The position numbers and the translations under genes are program-made. Shown here in pieces: positions 18,714-28,109 of a DNA stretch of 64,000 nucleotides (position 1 is its first letter; the number at the start of each line of letters is the position of its first letter). The DNA comes from Corynebacterium choanae. Its GTDB lineage: Bacteria; Actinomycetota; Actinomycetes; Mycobacteriales; Mycobacteriaceae. The stretch spans positions 558,001 through 622,000 of the forward strand of contig NZ_CP033896.1 of NCBI RefSeq assembly GCF_003813965.1, written 5' to 3'. The notes under the pieces were generated by a model. That model saw only the letters and a list, made by a program, of their open reading frames with translations, was not told the DNA's origin and ran no database searches.

Positions 18714-18822
18714 CACGCATCGCTGTGCTTACAGCTGGTGCCTGCACACCCAGCAGGGGATCCAGGCACCCTAGTTGTCACGGTGCTCCGCAGTGATCTC
18801 TTGGGAAACGAGGGAACACAAT

Positions 18823-18873
18823 ATTGGGCGGTGGCTGAAAAGAGGATGATGCTCTTTTCAGCCACCGCCCAAT
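18823..18873. terminator. 22-bp perfect hairpin between convergent nrdE and gntR
   Basis: Perfect 22-bp arms (18823-18844, 18852-18873) around a 7-nt loop. The outer half is GC-rich (GGGCGGTGGC) and the inner half AT-rich (TGAAAAGAG). Lying between convergent genes, it probably stops both transcripts, although no clean T-run follows on either side. Confidence 0.7.
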
Positions 18874-18987
18874 GACTTGGTTTGGCTTGTGTTGGTTGCT
18901 GAGTGCAAAGCCTTTTGTGCTGCGGCGATGTTGCCTGCTGTGGAAGGTGGCTGCTCAAGCTGTTGCCTTCCGCAGCATTGCTTTAGG

Positions 18988-19023
18988 ACAGGACTAGATT
19001 TTCCTACAGGACTAGATTTTCCT
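18988..19023. repeat. 18-bp perfect tandem duplication
   Basis: ACAGGACTAGATTTTCCT occurs twice head to tail (18988-19005, 19006-19023) with no mismatch, 66 bp beyond the gntR stop. Confidence 0.85.
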
Positions 19024-19088
19024 GTGGCCGGTGCTTCCTAGCGGGGCAGCCGACAGGGGAAAACACCAGTTGGTTTTCTCGCAGCGGG

Positions 19089-19790
19089 CTACACGTCGGC
19101 AAGCGCCTGGGTGACTTCGGTGAGCAGGGCACGGGAGTGCATTTCTGCTGCTGCCCGATCGCCGCGTTGAATCGATTCTGCGACAGCATCATGCCGATCA
19201 AGGGCTTCTGCCGCAGGATGCGCCGGCTGCAGACCGAATTGGGTGCGGCCTTTTAACACTTCGGCGACTGCCGGTGCTAGCGCTGAAAACATCTCATTGC
19301 GGGAGCTGCGCAGGATAAGAATGTGGAATTCAATGTCGAGGGTTAAGAATTCGCGACTATCGCCGCGGCCTGTCTCCCCGAGGCGGCGCAGCTTCTTCGC
19401 GATCGTCAATAACTCTTCGCGTTCTTCTTCCGTGGCGTGATCAGCCATTGCCGCCGCAGCCACAGGCTCTACCGCGATTCGCAGTTCGGTGAGGCTGCGC
19501 AGCTGGTGAGGAAGTTCTTCCGCATTACCCAGCCGGTGGGCAATCACTCGTGGATCAAACACTGACCATTCTGATTGGGGAAGTACCGTAATCCCTACCC
19601 GCCGGGAGGATCGCACCATGTGGACTTGTTCGAGTGCCCGCATCGCTTCCCGGGCAACCGTCCGGGAGATCCCGAAGCGATCACAAATATCGTTGAGGGT
19701 AAATGTTGAACCCTCCATATAGGTGCCGCTGACGATATCTGACGCGAGCTGGTCGAAGACCCGGGTAAGCAGTGTGGAGTTTTCGGTCAT
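19089..19790 (-). CDS. gntR: GntR/FadR-family regulator, probably of gluconate genes
   Basis: Encodes 233 residues: an N-terminal winged helix (about 10-75, with ICDRFGISRTVAREAMRALE) and an all-helical FCD ligand domain whose metal-binding histidine positions include the DIEFH segment. This is the FadR subgroup of GntR regulators. The closest family I recognise is the gluconate-responsive GntR1/GntR2 of C. glutamicum, and the gluconokinase gene lies on the other side of a divergent 763-bp region. Gluconate control is therefore inferred from context. The ATG at 19790 is consistent with the fold start. Confidence 0.85.
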   Translation of the reverse strand: MTENSTLLTRVFDQLASDIVSGTYMEGSTFTLNDICDRFGISRTVAREAMRALEQVHMVRSSRRVGITVLPQSEWSVFDPRVIAHRLGNAEELPHQLRSLTELRIAVEPVAAAAMADHATEEEREELLTIAKKLRRLGETGRGDSREFLTLDIEFHILILRSSRNEMFSALAPAVAEVLKGRTQFGLQPAHPAAEALDRHDAVAESIQRGDRAAAEMHSRALLTEVTQALADV

Positions 19791-20553
19791 GGTATCGCCT
19801 CGCAGGAATGTACATTGGGGGCAGCTATCGCACTGGGAATCTTCGTGGCGAGTCGCAGTGGTGCCTCACGTGTTGACGGTTGCGCGCGAGTCTGCTGCTG
19901 TGCTGCAGCGCAGAATCTGTGCTCAACAGGAGATTACCTTATCGGTGCGATCATTGACGATTATTCCAAGAAAGGTATGACGTTTTGACCTGTGCAAACG
20001 CCGGTGGGGGTGGAAACAGGGGCGCTGGTGCGAGCTTTGATATTACCAATGTGGACAAAGGCTGGTATCCTCAATTGTGGACATTCTTGGGTGATGGTTC
20101 ATCGGCCGCTGCAGCCTGCAAGGTTAGTATGAGGCAACACGGCAGTTCCCGTCCGTCAGGTTCCAACCTTGCAACTTACAGCATGAGTGCTGCGGGCAGC
20201 TGCAGTAGGGCACTGGCATCCTGATATAGGTTCACCAACTCGTTGGTTCAAGCCAAGATATTCCTTGTGGCATCATCGGTGGGGATGTATTATTCCCGCA
20301 GCTACGAAGCTATCGACCAAGGTATTTCTTGGCGCCACGGTATGCTATTGCGCGCAGCCTGTTGGGCCAACAGTAAATCTTCACCAAAAATATCCGTCAC
20401 TAGCAACATTTGTTGGTGGCGGGGAAGGATCCGGTTACCGCAACCGCGGATGCAGGAGTAGGGAACCACACCCACGACATGTCATATCGTGCTTGAGCGT
20501 TGCGTAACCCTATGATCGCGCATCCCCAACTCGGGAAGGAGGCGTCGATTCCC
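19791..20553. other. divergent gap gntR / gntK
   Basis: 763 bp. A perfect palindrome ACCAAC-TC-GTTGGT sits at 20234-20247 and is a candidate operator. No open frame is convincing. The region is long for a simple divergent promoter and may hold a decayed gene or a small RNA that I cannot identify. Confidence 0.4.
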
Positions 20554-21132
20554 GTGACTGTGACTCAGCCACGGCGAGGACATTTGTCGCTTGCCTATTC
20601 CCAGCAACCCACCCACTATGTGTGCATGGGGATCTCCGGGTGCGGTAAATCCACCATCGGACAAGCCTTCGCCGACTCAATCAATGGAATATTTGTTGAC
20701 GGCGACGATTTTCATCCGCGCGCCAACATTGCCAAAATGTCTGCCGGTATTCCGCTGACTGACCAAGACCGCTGGCCGTGGCTGGCCAGCATTGTTGACT
20801 ATTTGGCCGCATCAACAGCCCAACAGCAGCAGGTAGTCGTCGCCTGTTCGGCGCTGAAACACGCCTATCGGGAACAGCTGCGGCAAGCCCCCGGCAATGT
20901 GGTGTTTATCCATCTGGAATTGCATAAAGATACGGTGCGGGAACGCATGAGTCAGCGCATGGGGCACTTTATGCCGGTGTCGCTGCTATCGAGCCAATTA
21001 GCAACCTTGGAACCGTTGCGCGATGACGAATGTGGCATCACTGTGTTCAATGATGCGGATCCATCAACAGTGGTACAAACCATCCATGAGCAGTGTGCTG
21101 CAGAGCTGGCCATTAATCCTCGGCTGACCTAG
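20554..21132 (+). CDS. gntK: gluconokinase
   Basis: Encodes 192 residues of the GntK/IdnK type, which phosphorylates gluconate to 6-phosphogluconate for the pentose phosphate pathway. The P-loop is GISGCGKST (26-34). DGDDFHP, LTDQDRWPWL and VACSALKHAYR follow in the family order. The start is taken as the GTG at 20554, preceded by AAGGAGG 11 nt upstream; TTG and ATG codons at 20500 and 20512 are in frame but lack a ribosome site. Divergent from the FadR-type regulator that probably controls it. Confidence 0.94.
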   Translation: MTVTQPRRGHLSLAYSQQPTHYVCMGISGCGKSTIGQAFADSINGIFVDGDDFHPRANIAKMSAGIPLTDQDRWPWLASIVDYLAASTAQQQQVVVACSALKHAYREQLRQAPGNVVFIHLELHKDTVRERMSQRMGHFMPVSLLSSQLATLEPLRDDECGITVFNDADPSTVVQTIHEQCAAELAINPRLT

Positions 21133-21549
21133 CTCGTCAGGTTCCGCCGCCGGGTACAGCGTGCATCGCCGCTGCCGCGGCACCAGGGCGACACATCATA
21201 TGAGCCTGCCGCAAACGTTAAGGCGCATGGTATCAGCGGCGTGCCACCATCCCGCTGAGGCGCGATGAGCAGACAGGTACCCGTCGTGGGGTGTGTGAGC
21301 CAGCTCCCCGCCGAACAGCCTGTGCAGTGGGATGCAACACCGCGATAGGGCTAGCAACCGGTGTCGTCACCAGTGACGCAAACCTCACGGCCAATCCCAG
21401 ACGTGCATGCCGCTGAATCCGGCCAGATCATTATTCGAAGCAGCACTGCTGGCAACCTGGCATCTTCGCCTGGGTCTGGCAGGCTGTAGCGCTAACGAAG
21501 ACTACTGCTGTAGCGATGACGAAGACTACGGCTGCAGCGATAACGAAGA
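21133..21549. other. convergent gap gntK / tetR
   Basis: About 417 bp with no gene. It ends in three 24-bp tandem repeats (21483-21554) that run into the tetR stop codon. Confidence 0.6.
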
Positions 21550-21554
21550 CTACT
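21483..21554. repeat. three 24-bp tandem repeats at the tetR 3' end
   Basis: Units at 21483-21506, 21507-21530 and 21531-21554 share GCTG(T/C)AGCG then ACGAAGACTAC, with 2-4 differences each. The tetR stop codon (21550-21552) lies inside the third unit. Being a multiple of three, copy-number change would keep any frame. Confidence 0.85.
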
Positions 21555-22284
21555 GCTCGTCGGAAGGCTGTGACGGTTTTCGAAAACGCAGCGGATCCTG
21601 GCGAAGCTCCGGAGGAAGCCGATCGGCACAAAACGCCGCCAGCGACGGCAATTCCGGCCAGTGATGTTCCAGTGACGTGATGAGGAAATCAACCTTCCGC
21701 TGCAAAAACGTTCCATCCACCACCTCCGGCGGTAATTGGCGAGCCGGCTGATGGCCTTGTGCCACTAGCCGGGTCCGTGCCCGCCCCGTTTCCGCCGCGG
21801 CCCAAGACCGTTCCAACCCCTGCTTCCACCGGTGCGTGCCGAGCACCATATCACCCACCAAATCGGTTGCAAACCCTGCCTGCGCTGCTGAGATTCCACG
21901 TTTCGTCAGTAGATTCGCAAGATAGGCGGCGTTCGTATCAAAAGCGGCGAATGCCCCCGGAATATTCACCAACGCCTCATTAAATCCGGGATAGGTTTCG
22001 CACAGTCGCCAAGTCTGTGCGGCGAAACGGCGCAGCACATCCTGCCAGGTTCCCTCATCGGGCACCGGCACAATCGTCCGGGCAATCTGCTCAATGGCGA
22101 GCAACACCAGATCATCCTTACTAGAAACCAGCCGATACAGTGCAGACGACCGCACCCCAATATGTTTCGCAACCGCTGCAACGGTCACCTGCTGCAAACC
22201 AATCTCCAGGGCAGCAACCCCTAAAGATTCGTCATCAAACACCGGTTTCCGGCCAATTTTTCCTGATCGTTGTGAGATGTTCAC
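21550..22284 (-). CDS. TetR family transcriptional regulator
   Basis: Encodes 244 residues from the GTG at 22284 (VNISQRSGKIGRKPVF), which has GGGAG 6 nt upstream. The TetR helix-turn-helix is VTVAAVAKHIGVRSSALYRL (about 34-53). The C-terminal domain is helical with no assigned ligand. It lies 79 bp downstream of glpK on the same strand, so it may be co-transcribed and act on glycerol use; this is inference. It shares a similar N-terminal pattern with the TetR at 10231-10887 (IGLQQVTVAAVAKHIGV versus VGFDKVSTTVVAKHLGV), so the two may be paralogues. The C-terminus ends within the 24-bp repeats. Confidence 0.85.
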   Translation of the reverse strand: MNISQRSGKIGRKPVFDDESLGVAALEIGLQQVTVAAVAKHIGVRSSALYRLVSSKDDLVLLAIEQIARTIVPVPDEGTWQDVLRRFAAQTWRLCETYPGFNEALVNIPGAFAAFDTNAAYLANLLTKRGISAAQAGFATDLVGDMVLGTHRWKQGLERSWAAAETGRARTRLVAQGHQPARQLPPEVVDGTFLQRKVDFLITSLEHHWPELPSLAAFCADRLPPELRQDPLRFRKPSQPSDEQ

Positions 22285-22362
22285 ACTGTGCTCCCAAGTG
22301 GTGATTTCGCGGCGTGCTCGCTGTGGCAGATAGGACGGACGTAAGCCCAAACCAGTGCCCCG

Positions 22363-23940
22363 CTACGGCTCCGCGGAACGTCCCTGCTCCACCCAGTCGA
22401 AACTTCGTGCAACCCCCTTCGACCAGCGTGCAAACGCACTATCCCGATCGGGTGCATCCTGTGGATAATAGGTTGTTGCTGCCCGCCACAAACCGCGGAT
22501 CTCCGCGAGATCGGCATATACCCCAACCCCCAAACCCGCCGCATAGGCCGCACCTAGTGCGGTGGTTTCCGTTACCTGCGGCACAATCACCGGGCACTGC
22601 AACTGATCGGCTTGGAACTGCATCAGCAAACTATTGCCCACCATGCCACCATCAACCTTGAGCGCCTGCAATTCCACCCCCGCATCCTGATTCATCGCCG
22701 CAACCACCTCCCGGGTTTGAAACGCCACCGCCTCCAGTGCCGCCCGGGCAATATGTGCCTTACCATGAAAGCGGGTGAGACCGGCGATAATTCCACGCGC
22801 ATCAGGTCGCCAATACGGTGCCAACAATCCAGAAAACGCCGGTACAATCACCATCCCGCCCGAATCGGGAACACTGCGAGCAAGCGCTTCGATCTCTGCG
22901 GCGGAATCAATAATCCCCAGATTATCTCGCAGCCACTGCACGAGGGAACCAGTCACCGCAATCGACCCTTCCAGGGCATACACTGCCGGTTTGCCGGCCA
23001 CCTGATAACACACCGTGGTGATTAGCCCATGCCGGGAATGCTGAATCGACTCACCGGTGTTCAGCAGCAAAAAATTGCCGGTGCCATAGGTGTTTTTCGC
23101 CTCCCCCGGGCGCAGACACGCCTGCCCAAAAGTGGCAGCCTGCTGATCGCCCAAAATACCGGCAATCGGTACACCACGAAACGGGCCTTCCACCGTGACT
23201 TCCCCAATGATTCCCACCGACGGCACAATCGTCGGCAGCATTGCATCTGGAACACCCACTGCTGCGGTCAATGTCGAATCCCACGATAAGCTCGCCAAAT
23301 CCATCAGCATGGTGCGGGATGCATTCGTCACATCGGTGACATGATGCTTGCCGCGGGTGAGTTTCCACACCAGCCAGCTGTCGATCGTTCCCGCTAACAG
23401 TTCACCGCGTTGCGCCCGCAGCCGTGCACCCGGCACCGAATCAAGAATCCAGCTCATCTTCGGCCCGGAAAAATAGGGGGACACTGGCAAACCGGTGTGC
23501 GCAAACATGGCACTGTCGAAATCGGTGATCCGTTCCGCAGTGCGTGTATCTTGCCACACAATCGCCGGATGGATTGGCTCCCCGGTGGTGGCATCCCACA
23601 CCACCGTGGTTTCCCGCTGGTTAGTGATGCCCAGGGCGGCGATATCACCTGCCCCGAAATCGGTTTGCGCCAGCGCATCAGCCATGACCCGCTTCGTATT
23701 CGCCCAAATCTCTAAAGGATCATGTTCCACCCAGCCGGCTTTCGGCATGAGCTGGGCATGTTCCATCTGGGAGATAGCTGCTACTTCACCACTGCGGTGA
23801 AAGAGCATGCACCTGGTGGAGGTTGTGCCCTGATCAATAGCGGCGATGATCGGCGCATGGCTGCGAACCATCCGCTGCAGCCCTTGCGAAAACGACCTAC
23901 CCAACCGTCCAGCCGCACCAGTGGGCTGATGCTTAGCCAT
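22363..23940 (-). CDS. glpK: glycerol kinase
   Basis: Encodes about 525 residues of the FGGY sugar-kinase family, phosphorylating glycerol to sn-glycerol 3-phosphate. The ATP-phosphate loop is DQGTTSTR (36-43). Glycerol-binding segments [10 protein letters not shown] and WQDTRT follow. [18 protein letters not shown] and the second-domain loop [16 protein letters not shown] are all present. About 30 extra residues precede the usual start and are rich in basic residues; an internal ATG ([15 protein letters not shown]) could be the real start. The chosen ATG has AAAGGTGGG just upstream. No glpF or glpD is adjacent. Confidence 0.96.
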   Translation of the reverse strand: MAKHQPTGAAGRLGRSFSQGLQRMVRSHAPIIAAIDQGTTSTRCMLFHRSGEVAAISQMEHAQLMPKAGWVEHDPLEIWANTKRVMADALAQTDFGAGDIAALGITNQRETTVVWDATTGEPIHPAIVWQDTRTAERITDFDSAMFAHTGLPVSPYFSGPKMSWILDSVPGARLRAQRGELLAGTIDSWLVWKLTRGKHHVTDVTNASRTMLMDLASLSWDSTLTAAVGVPDAMLPTIVPSVGIIGEVTVEGPFRGVPIAGILGDQQAATFGQACLRPGEAKNTYGTGNFLLLNTGESIQHSRHGLITTVCYQVAGKPAVYALEGSIAVTGSLVQWLRDNLGIIDSAAEIEALARSVPDSGGMVIVPAFSGLLAPYWRPDARGIIAGLTRFHGKAHIARAALEAVAFQTREVVAAMNQDAGVELQALKVDGGMVGNSLLMQFQADQLQCPVIVPQVTETTALGAAYAAGLGVGVYADLAEIRGLWRAATTYYPQDAPDRDSAFARWSKGVARSFDWVEQGRSAEP

Positions 23941-24323
23941 AACCCCCACCTTTCACCAACATGTTTACTAACTCACACGCCACCGATTTATCAGTTCACC
24001 GACCTCGGTGGAACAACTGCTACCCCTCGTCTGTCCCTGCTCACCGACCTGATGAGGGGATCGCCAAAAGTAGCAAGCTGAGCAATGCGGCACTTCTGAT
24101 ATCTCTTAGTAGGTAGTACAAGCCTTACGGATCGCCTCGTCGTATCGGTGACATTATTGCCGATGAGGCTTTCCACGACCCGGCTACCAAGCCAGGGCAC
24201 CAAGGTTTGTTCAGCAACGCCAACCTTTCAACCATCAAGCGGTGAAGCGATGCAGCAACGAAACAAGTGAAGCAAAGCCCCAAACGCTGCTGCGGCGAAG
24301 CACGTCACCCAGGCAACGTGGGG
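23941..24323. other. gap upstream of glpK
   Basis: About 380 bp holding the glpK promoter. Half-repeats CACCGACCT occur at 23998 and 24043. No gene is seen. Confidence 0.45.
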
Positions 24324-24725
24324 TTATCCAGTTTGGCCGTCAACTGCGGCGCGTTGCAGATATCCGGTGATCCACCGCAACACGGTGGCTTTCCCTTCGT
24401 CGGCAGCATCCTGATAAGTTTTTCGCTCCAGATCGTCTGGATTAGGCACAAGTGCGGTGGGATCACCAACCGGATAGCCGCACACTTTATAGCTGCCATC
24501 GGCCTGTTCTTCAGCAACAACCAATGCTGCCATGTCGATCCACGTCTGCTCACACACCGCCCAGGTCAGGCGGCTACCGGTGTGCCAATCCTCGGTCGCC
24601 TGGCGCACCGCATGGTGTTGATCGCCCCCCAACAACGTAGTCAGCAGTGGGCGATCGTCGATTCGATCATCATCGTGCAGCGGACGTAGGTAAAACCGTC
24701 CCCCATTGAGTTCTGCAGGTTCCAT
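24324..24725 (-). CDS. conserved hypothetical protein (corynebacterial)
   Basis: Encodes 133 residues from the ATG at 24725 (MEPAELNGGRFYLRPL). The N-terminal NGGRFYLRPLHDDDRIDDRPLL and the central RLTWAVCEQTWIDMAALVVAEE look like a conserved family that I have seen only in corynebacteria. The opening resembles the first strand of GNAT acetyltransferases, but no acetyl-CoA loop is visible. No signal peptide or membrane segment. Function unknown. Stands alone between glpK and the DUF1707 gene, all on the minus strand. Confidence 0.7.
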   Translation of the reverse strand: MEPAELNGGRFYLRPLHDDDRIDDRPLLTTLLGGDQHHAVRQATEDWHTGSRLTWAVCEQTWIDMAALVVAEEQADGSYKVCGYPVGDPTALVPNPDDLERKTYQDAADEGKATVLRWITGYLQRAAVDGQTG

Positions 24726-24920
24726 AACCACCAATTCTAGAAAACCCCGCCATTGAACGCAGGCCAATTGCTGTGATTGATACCTTCTACAGCGCAAACG
24801 TTGCGCTATTCAGCGCTGGCCTGAAGTGCCCCGCAGCCGGTTGGCAGGTTTACAACAGCTGATCAATAATCGCAGTTTCAGCAGCATGAGGCGTCTGATG
24901 CATCCGCAGACCTAGCCGGG

Positions 24921-25472
24921 TTACATTCGGTGGCCACCAGTGTTGAAAGGATCAAACGCGTCACGTGGCTGGATAAGCTGATTGAGCTGTTGTTGACCGC
25001 GTTCCAGTAGTCCAGGTGGTTTCTGATACCACGAGGCCGGTCCAATTTTTAAGATATAGAACATAATCCACAAGATTGGAATCAGTAAAATGGCCAGGCT
25101 GGCACCTGGAAAATTCAGACCGCCAATAGTGATAAGTCCAATGGTGCCAATAAGACAGATCCCAAGGCGCTTTGCACCCCCGGAAGCATTGGAACGGATC
25201 ACAGTAGGGAAGGTGGCTGTCCCAGTTGCGGCCTGCACCGGGCTAGAAGAGTCCCGTTTCGCCACCGCCTTGGTGGAAAACGCCTGCCGGGGGATATCGG
25301 TAAACAAGCGGCTGATTTCACCGCGGGTGGTTGCCTGCCATGCAGCCGAGGTGCGTTCGTCATACTCGTCGAGCGTTAAGTAGCCCGCAAGTTGGAGTTC
25401 TTGCAAACATTCCAACGCTTTTTGCCGGTCTTCATCGCAAATTCGTAATTCATGATTACTTTGGGGCGTCAT
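24921..25472 (-). CDS. DUF1707 membrane protein
   Basis: Encodes 183 residues. The N-terminal DUF1707 domain covers about 9-62: LRICDEDRQKALECLQELQ, then LTLDEYDERTSAAWQATTRGEIS and LFTDIP. Two adjacent hydrophobic helices (about 104-145) follow, then a cytoplasmic Gln/Pro-rich tail. The family is actinobacterial and its role is unknown; DUF1707 is often fused to membrane segments as here. The ATG at 25472 is the natural start. Confidence 0.88.
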   Translation of the reverse strand: MTPQSNHELRICDEDRQKALECLQELQLAGYLTLDEYDERTSAAWQATTRGEISRLFTDIPRQAFSTKAVAKRDSSSPVQAATGTATFPTVIRSNASGGAKRLGICLIGTIGLITIGGLNFPGASLAILLIPILWIMFYILKIGPASWYQKPPGLLERGQQQLNQLIQPRDAFDPFNTGGHRM

Positions 25473-25839
25473 ATCTTGACTCTACCATCAGCCCGCGGGG
25501 GTACAGCAGAGAAACATTATTGCTGTCGCTGCCCTGTGAACAAGCACCTTGCTCGCTCACCGGGGTGCTGTACAACCCTTCCAAAATTGATTGTGACATG
25601 GGGTTATTGGGTAGCGCTTGCGGGATAGTGAGCTATCAGTATCAGTGGCGCCGGTGCAACAAGGACACTGCCCCGCAGTCCGTGAGGTGTTGACCAGAGG
25701 ACTGTGGGGCAGTGTTGCAATATTGTTCAGTTGTGATGGCCACCATGAATCGGCGCACTCGCCACTATTAGGCATCTCCACAGGTGAAGCCTGGAGCGGT
25801 GTGCCCCCAGCGCGTGGCGCGGGTGGCCGGTCAGAGGTG
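25473..25839. other. gap between accBC and the DUF1707 gene
   Basis: About 370 bp. It contains the accBC terminator hairpin (25665-25715) and, nearer the DUF1707 start, its promoter. No gene. Confidence 0.5.
25665..25715 (-). terminator. hairpin downstream of accBC
   Basis: 17-bp arms (25665-25681, 25699-25715; ACACTGCCCC...GGGGCAGTGT) with one G-T position and a 17-nt loop, 125 bp past the accBC stop. No T-run. Confidence 0.6.
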
Positions 25840-27618
25840 CTACTTGATCTCCATGAGGACAGCACCCTTGTTCACACCGTCGCCGGCGGTTGCCGCCAAA
25901 TCAGTGACCGTACCGGACTTGTGTGCCTTCACCGGGTTTTCCATCTTCATTGCTTCCAGCACGACCACGGTGTCACCTTCGTTGACTTCCTGGCCTTCTT
26001 CCACGTTCACCTTGATGATGGTGCCCTGCATCGGTGCGGCAACTGCGTCACCGGAGACGGCTTTCTTCGCCCCGCCCCGCTTCTTGCGGGACTTCTTCTT
26101 TGCGCCACCTGCGCCGCCACCACCGAGTGCAAGATCGCCTGGCAGTGCAACCTCGACGCGACGACCATCGATTTCGACGACAACCTTCTGCGACGGGGTG
26201 GCTTCTTCGGCTTCCTCGTCCTCGTTCGGATCAACGTAGGCAGGAATTGGGTTTTCCCACTCTTCTTCAATCCACTTGGTGTACACCGAGAAGCCGTTTT
26301 CGTCACCGACGAAGGCCGGGTTTTCCACAATATGGCGGTGGAATGGGATAGCGGTTGGCATGCCTTCGACGATGTATTCATCCAGTGCCCGCTTTGCCCG
26401 CTGGAGGGCTTCTTCACGGGTTTCACCAAAGACAATAAGCTTGGCGAGCATCGAGTCGAACTGGCCGCCGATGACCGAGCCTTCCTTCACACCAGAGTCC
26501 ATGCGAACACCCGGGCCGGACGGTTCGACATACTTGGTGATGGTGCCTGGTGCTGGCATGAAGTTCGAGCCGGCATCTTCACCGTTGATACGGAATTCGA
26601 ACGCGTGGCCGCGTGGCTTCGGATCCTCCTTGATATGCAGTGGGCGACCCTCTGCGATGCGGAACTGTTCACGCACCAGATCAAGTCCGGTGGTGACTTC
26701 CGTCACCGGGTGCTCCACCTGCAGACGAGTATTCACTTCGAGGAAGGAGATCAGCCCGTCGTCGGAAACCATATATTCCACGGTGCCGGCACCATAGTAG
26801 CCAGCTTCGCGGCAGATCCGCTTGGCCGACTCGTGCAGCTTAGTGCGCTGTTCATCGGTGAGGTATGGGGCTGGTGCTTCCTCGACAAGCTTCTGGAAAC
26901 GACGCTGCAACGAGCAGTCGCGGGTACCCGCGACCACCACATTGCCGTGCATATCTGCGACAACCTGGCACTCGACGTGGCGGGCCTTGTCAAGATAGCG
27001 TTCCACGAAGCATTCACCACGACCGAACGCGGCAACCGCTTCACGGGTAGCGGATTCGTACAGATCCTTTACCTCATCCATGGAGTGGGCGACCTTCATG
27101 CCGCGGCCACCGCCACCAAAGGCTGCCTTAATAGCAATCGGCAGACCGTGCTCTTTCGCGAAGGCCACCACTTCGTCGGCGTCTTTCACCGGCTCCTTCG
27201 TACCTGGAGCCATCGGTGCTTCAGCACGCAACGCGATGTGACGGGCGGTCACTTTGTCGCCAAGATCACGAATTGACTGCGGTGATGGGCCAATCCAAAT
27301 CAGGCCAGCATCGATCACAGCCTGTGCAAAGTCCGCGTTCTCGGAGAGGAAACCATAGCCGGGGTGAATCGCGTCAGCACCAGACTTCTTTGCTGCATCA
27401 AGAATTTTGTCGAATACCAGGTAGGATTCGGCCGAATTCTGGCCACCTAAGGCAAACGCCTCATCAGCCATCGCAACAAACGGTGCGTCCTTATCCGGTT
27501 CGGCATACACCGCCACCGAGGCAATGCCCGCATCCTTTGCGGCACGGATCACGCGAACCGCAATTTCGCCGCGGTTGGCGACCAGTACCTTGCTAATTGT
27601 TTTGGTTTCGACGGTCAC
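25840..27618 (-). CDS. accBC: acyl-CoA carboxylase alpha chain (biotin carboxylase + biotin carrier)
   Basis: Encodes 592 residues combining biotin carboxylase and biotin carrier domains. It carboxylates biotin with ATP and bicarbonate and serves the AccD carboxyltransferases for malonyl-CoA and mycolate precursor synthesis. The N-terminal carboxylase domain starts [19 protein letters not shown]. The ATP-grasp glycine loop is [12 protein letters not shown] and the catalytic segment is [15 protein letters not shown] Lys/Arg/Gly-rich linker ([18 protein letters not shown]) precedes the carrier domain, where Lys558 in EAMKM is biotinylated. GTG start at 27618 with GAGGAGGGG just upstream. Its biotin ligase (birA) and partner chains lie 6-12 kb away in the same block. 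Confidence 0.98.
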   Translation of the reverse strand: MTVETKTISKVLVANRGEIAVRVIRAAKDAGIASVAVYAEPDKDAPFVAMADEAFALGGQNSAESYLVFDKILDAAKKSGADAIHPGYGFLSENADFAQAVIDAGLIWIGPSPQSIRDLGDKVTARHIALRAEAPMAPGTKEPVKDADEVVAFAKEHGLPIAIKAAFGGGGRGMKVAHSMDEVKDLYESATREAVAAFGRGECFVERYLDKARHVECQVVADMHGNVVVAGTRDCSLQRRFQKLVEEAPAPYLTDEQRTKLHESAKRICREAGYYGAGTVEYMVSDDGLISFLEVNTRLQVEHPVTEVTTGLDLVREQFRIAEGRPLHIKEDPKPRGHAFEFRINGEDAGSNFMPAPGTITKYVEPSGPGVRMDSGVKEGSVIGGQFDSMLAKLIVFGETREEALQRAKRALDEYIVEGMPTAIPFHRHIVENPAFVGDENGFSVYTKWIEEEWENPIPAYVDPNEDEEAEEATPSQKVVVEIDGRRVEVALPGDLALGGGGAGGAKKKSRKKRGGAKKAVSGDAVAAPMQGTIIKVNVEEGQEVNEGDTVVVLEAMKMENPVKAHKSGTVTDLAATAGDGVNKGAVLMEIK

Positions 27619-28109
27619 GAACGACCCCTCCTCGAGGTTGTGAACTTCTTCGTTTGGTTTTTACATGAACAAAAAACCACGCCGCTCACCTGCTAGGAAT
27701 GGCAACGGTGATAGCCAACTGCCGAGTTGAGCCAAACCCGCCACTGCGGCGGGGTACCGGCTCAACCGGTGCGCTGGGGATCCAGCACTGAAGCAGCTAC
27801 CAGCGTGCTGTTGCGGTGAGTTGTGCAATTTAGTGTAGGTGGGCAGGGAACCTACTGGTGGGCAATTGGCAAATCGCTGCGGTGAAGCAATACCAGCCGT
27901 TACCCCCATTCGCACTATGCGAGGGGTGCGAGCCAACCAGGAGTTTTGCGCACATGTTCCTCAACTATTTTGGCACAGTGCCGTGCAGGAATGGCGGTAA
28001 AAAGAAATTTTTGTGTCCGATACGGGGGTGTATCGGGTGGGAGGGGTGTCATTGTGGCCGATCACACCCCCTCTTGAACTACGTCCAAGAGGGGGTGTGA
28101 AGGGGGAGA
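27619..28109. other. gap accBC / sseA
   Basis: About 490 bp. Upstream of accBC a minus-strand TACACT (near 27835) is a possible -10. The sseA hairpin is at 28063-28098. A second GGTG-rich direct pattern lies at 28027-28050. No gene is seen. A FasR operator is expected here by analogy with C. glutamicum but I could not identify one. Confidence 0.45.
28063..28098 (-). terminator. hairpin downstream of sseA
   Basis: Perfect 14-bp arms CACACCCCCTCTTG (28063-28076) and complement (28085-28098) with an 8-nt loop, 12 bp past the sseA stop. No T-run. Confidence 0.65.

Larger units (their letters stand above)
18714..19088. other. convergent gap nrdE / gntR
   Basis: 375 bp between convergent genes. 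It holds a 22-bp perfect hairpin (18823-18873) and an 18-bp perfect tandem duplication (18988-19023). No gene. Confidence 0.6.

Noticed and set aside
25618..27276. Very long plus-strand ORF (552 codons) opposite accBC
   Set aside because: It mirrors accBC on the other strand, caused by the codon bias of a highly expressed gene. No protein family fits.
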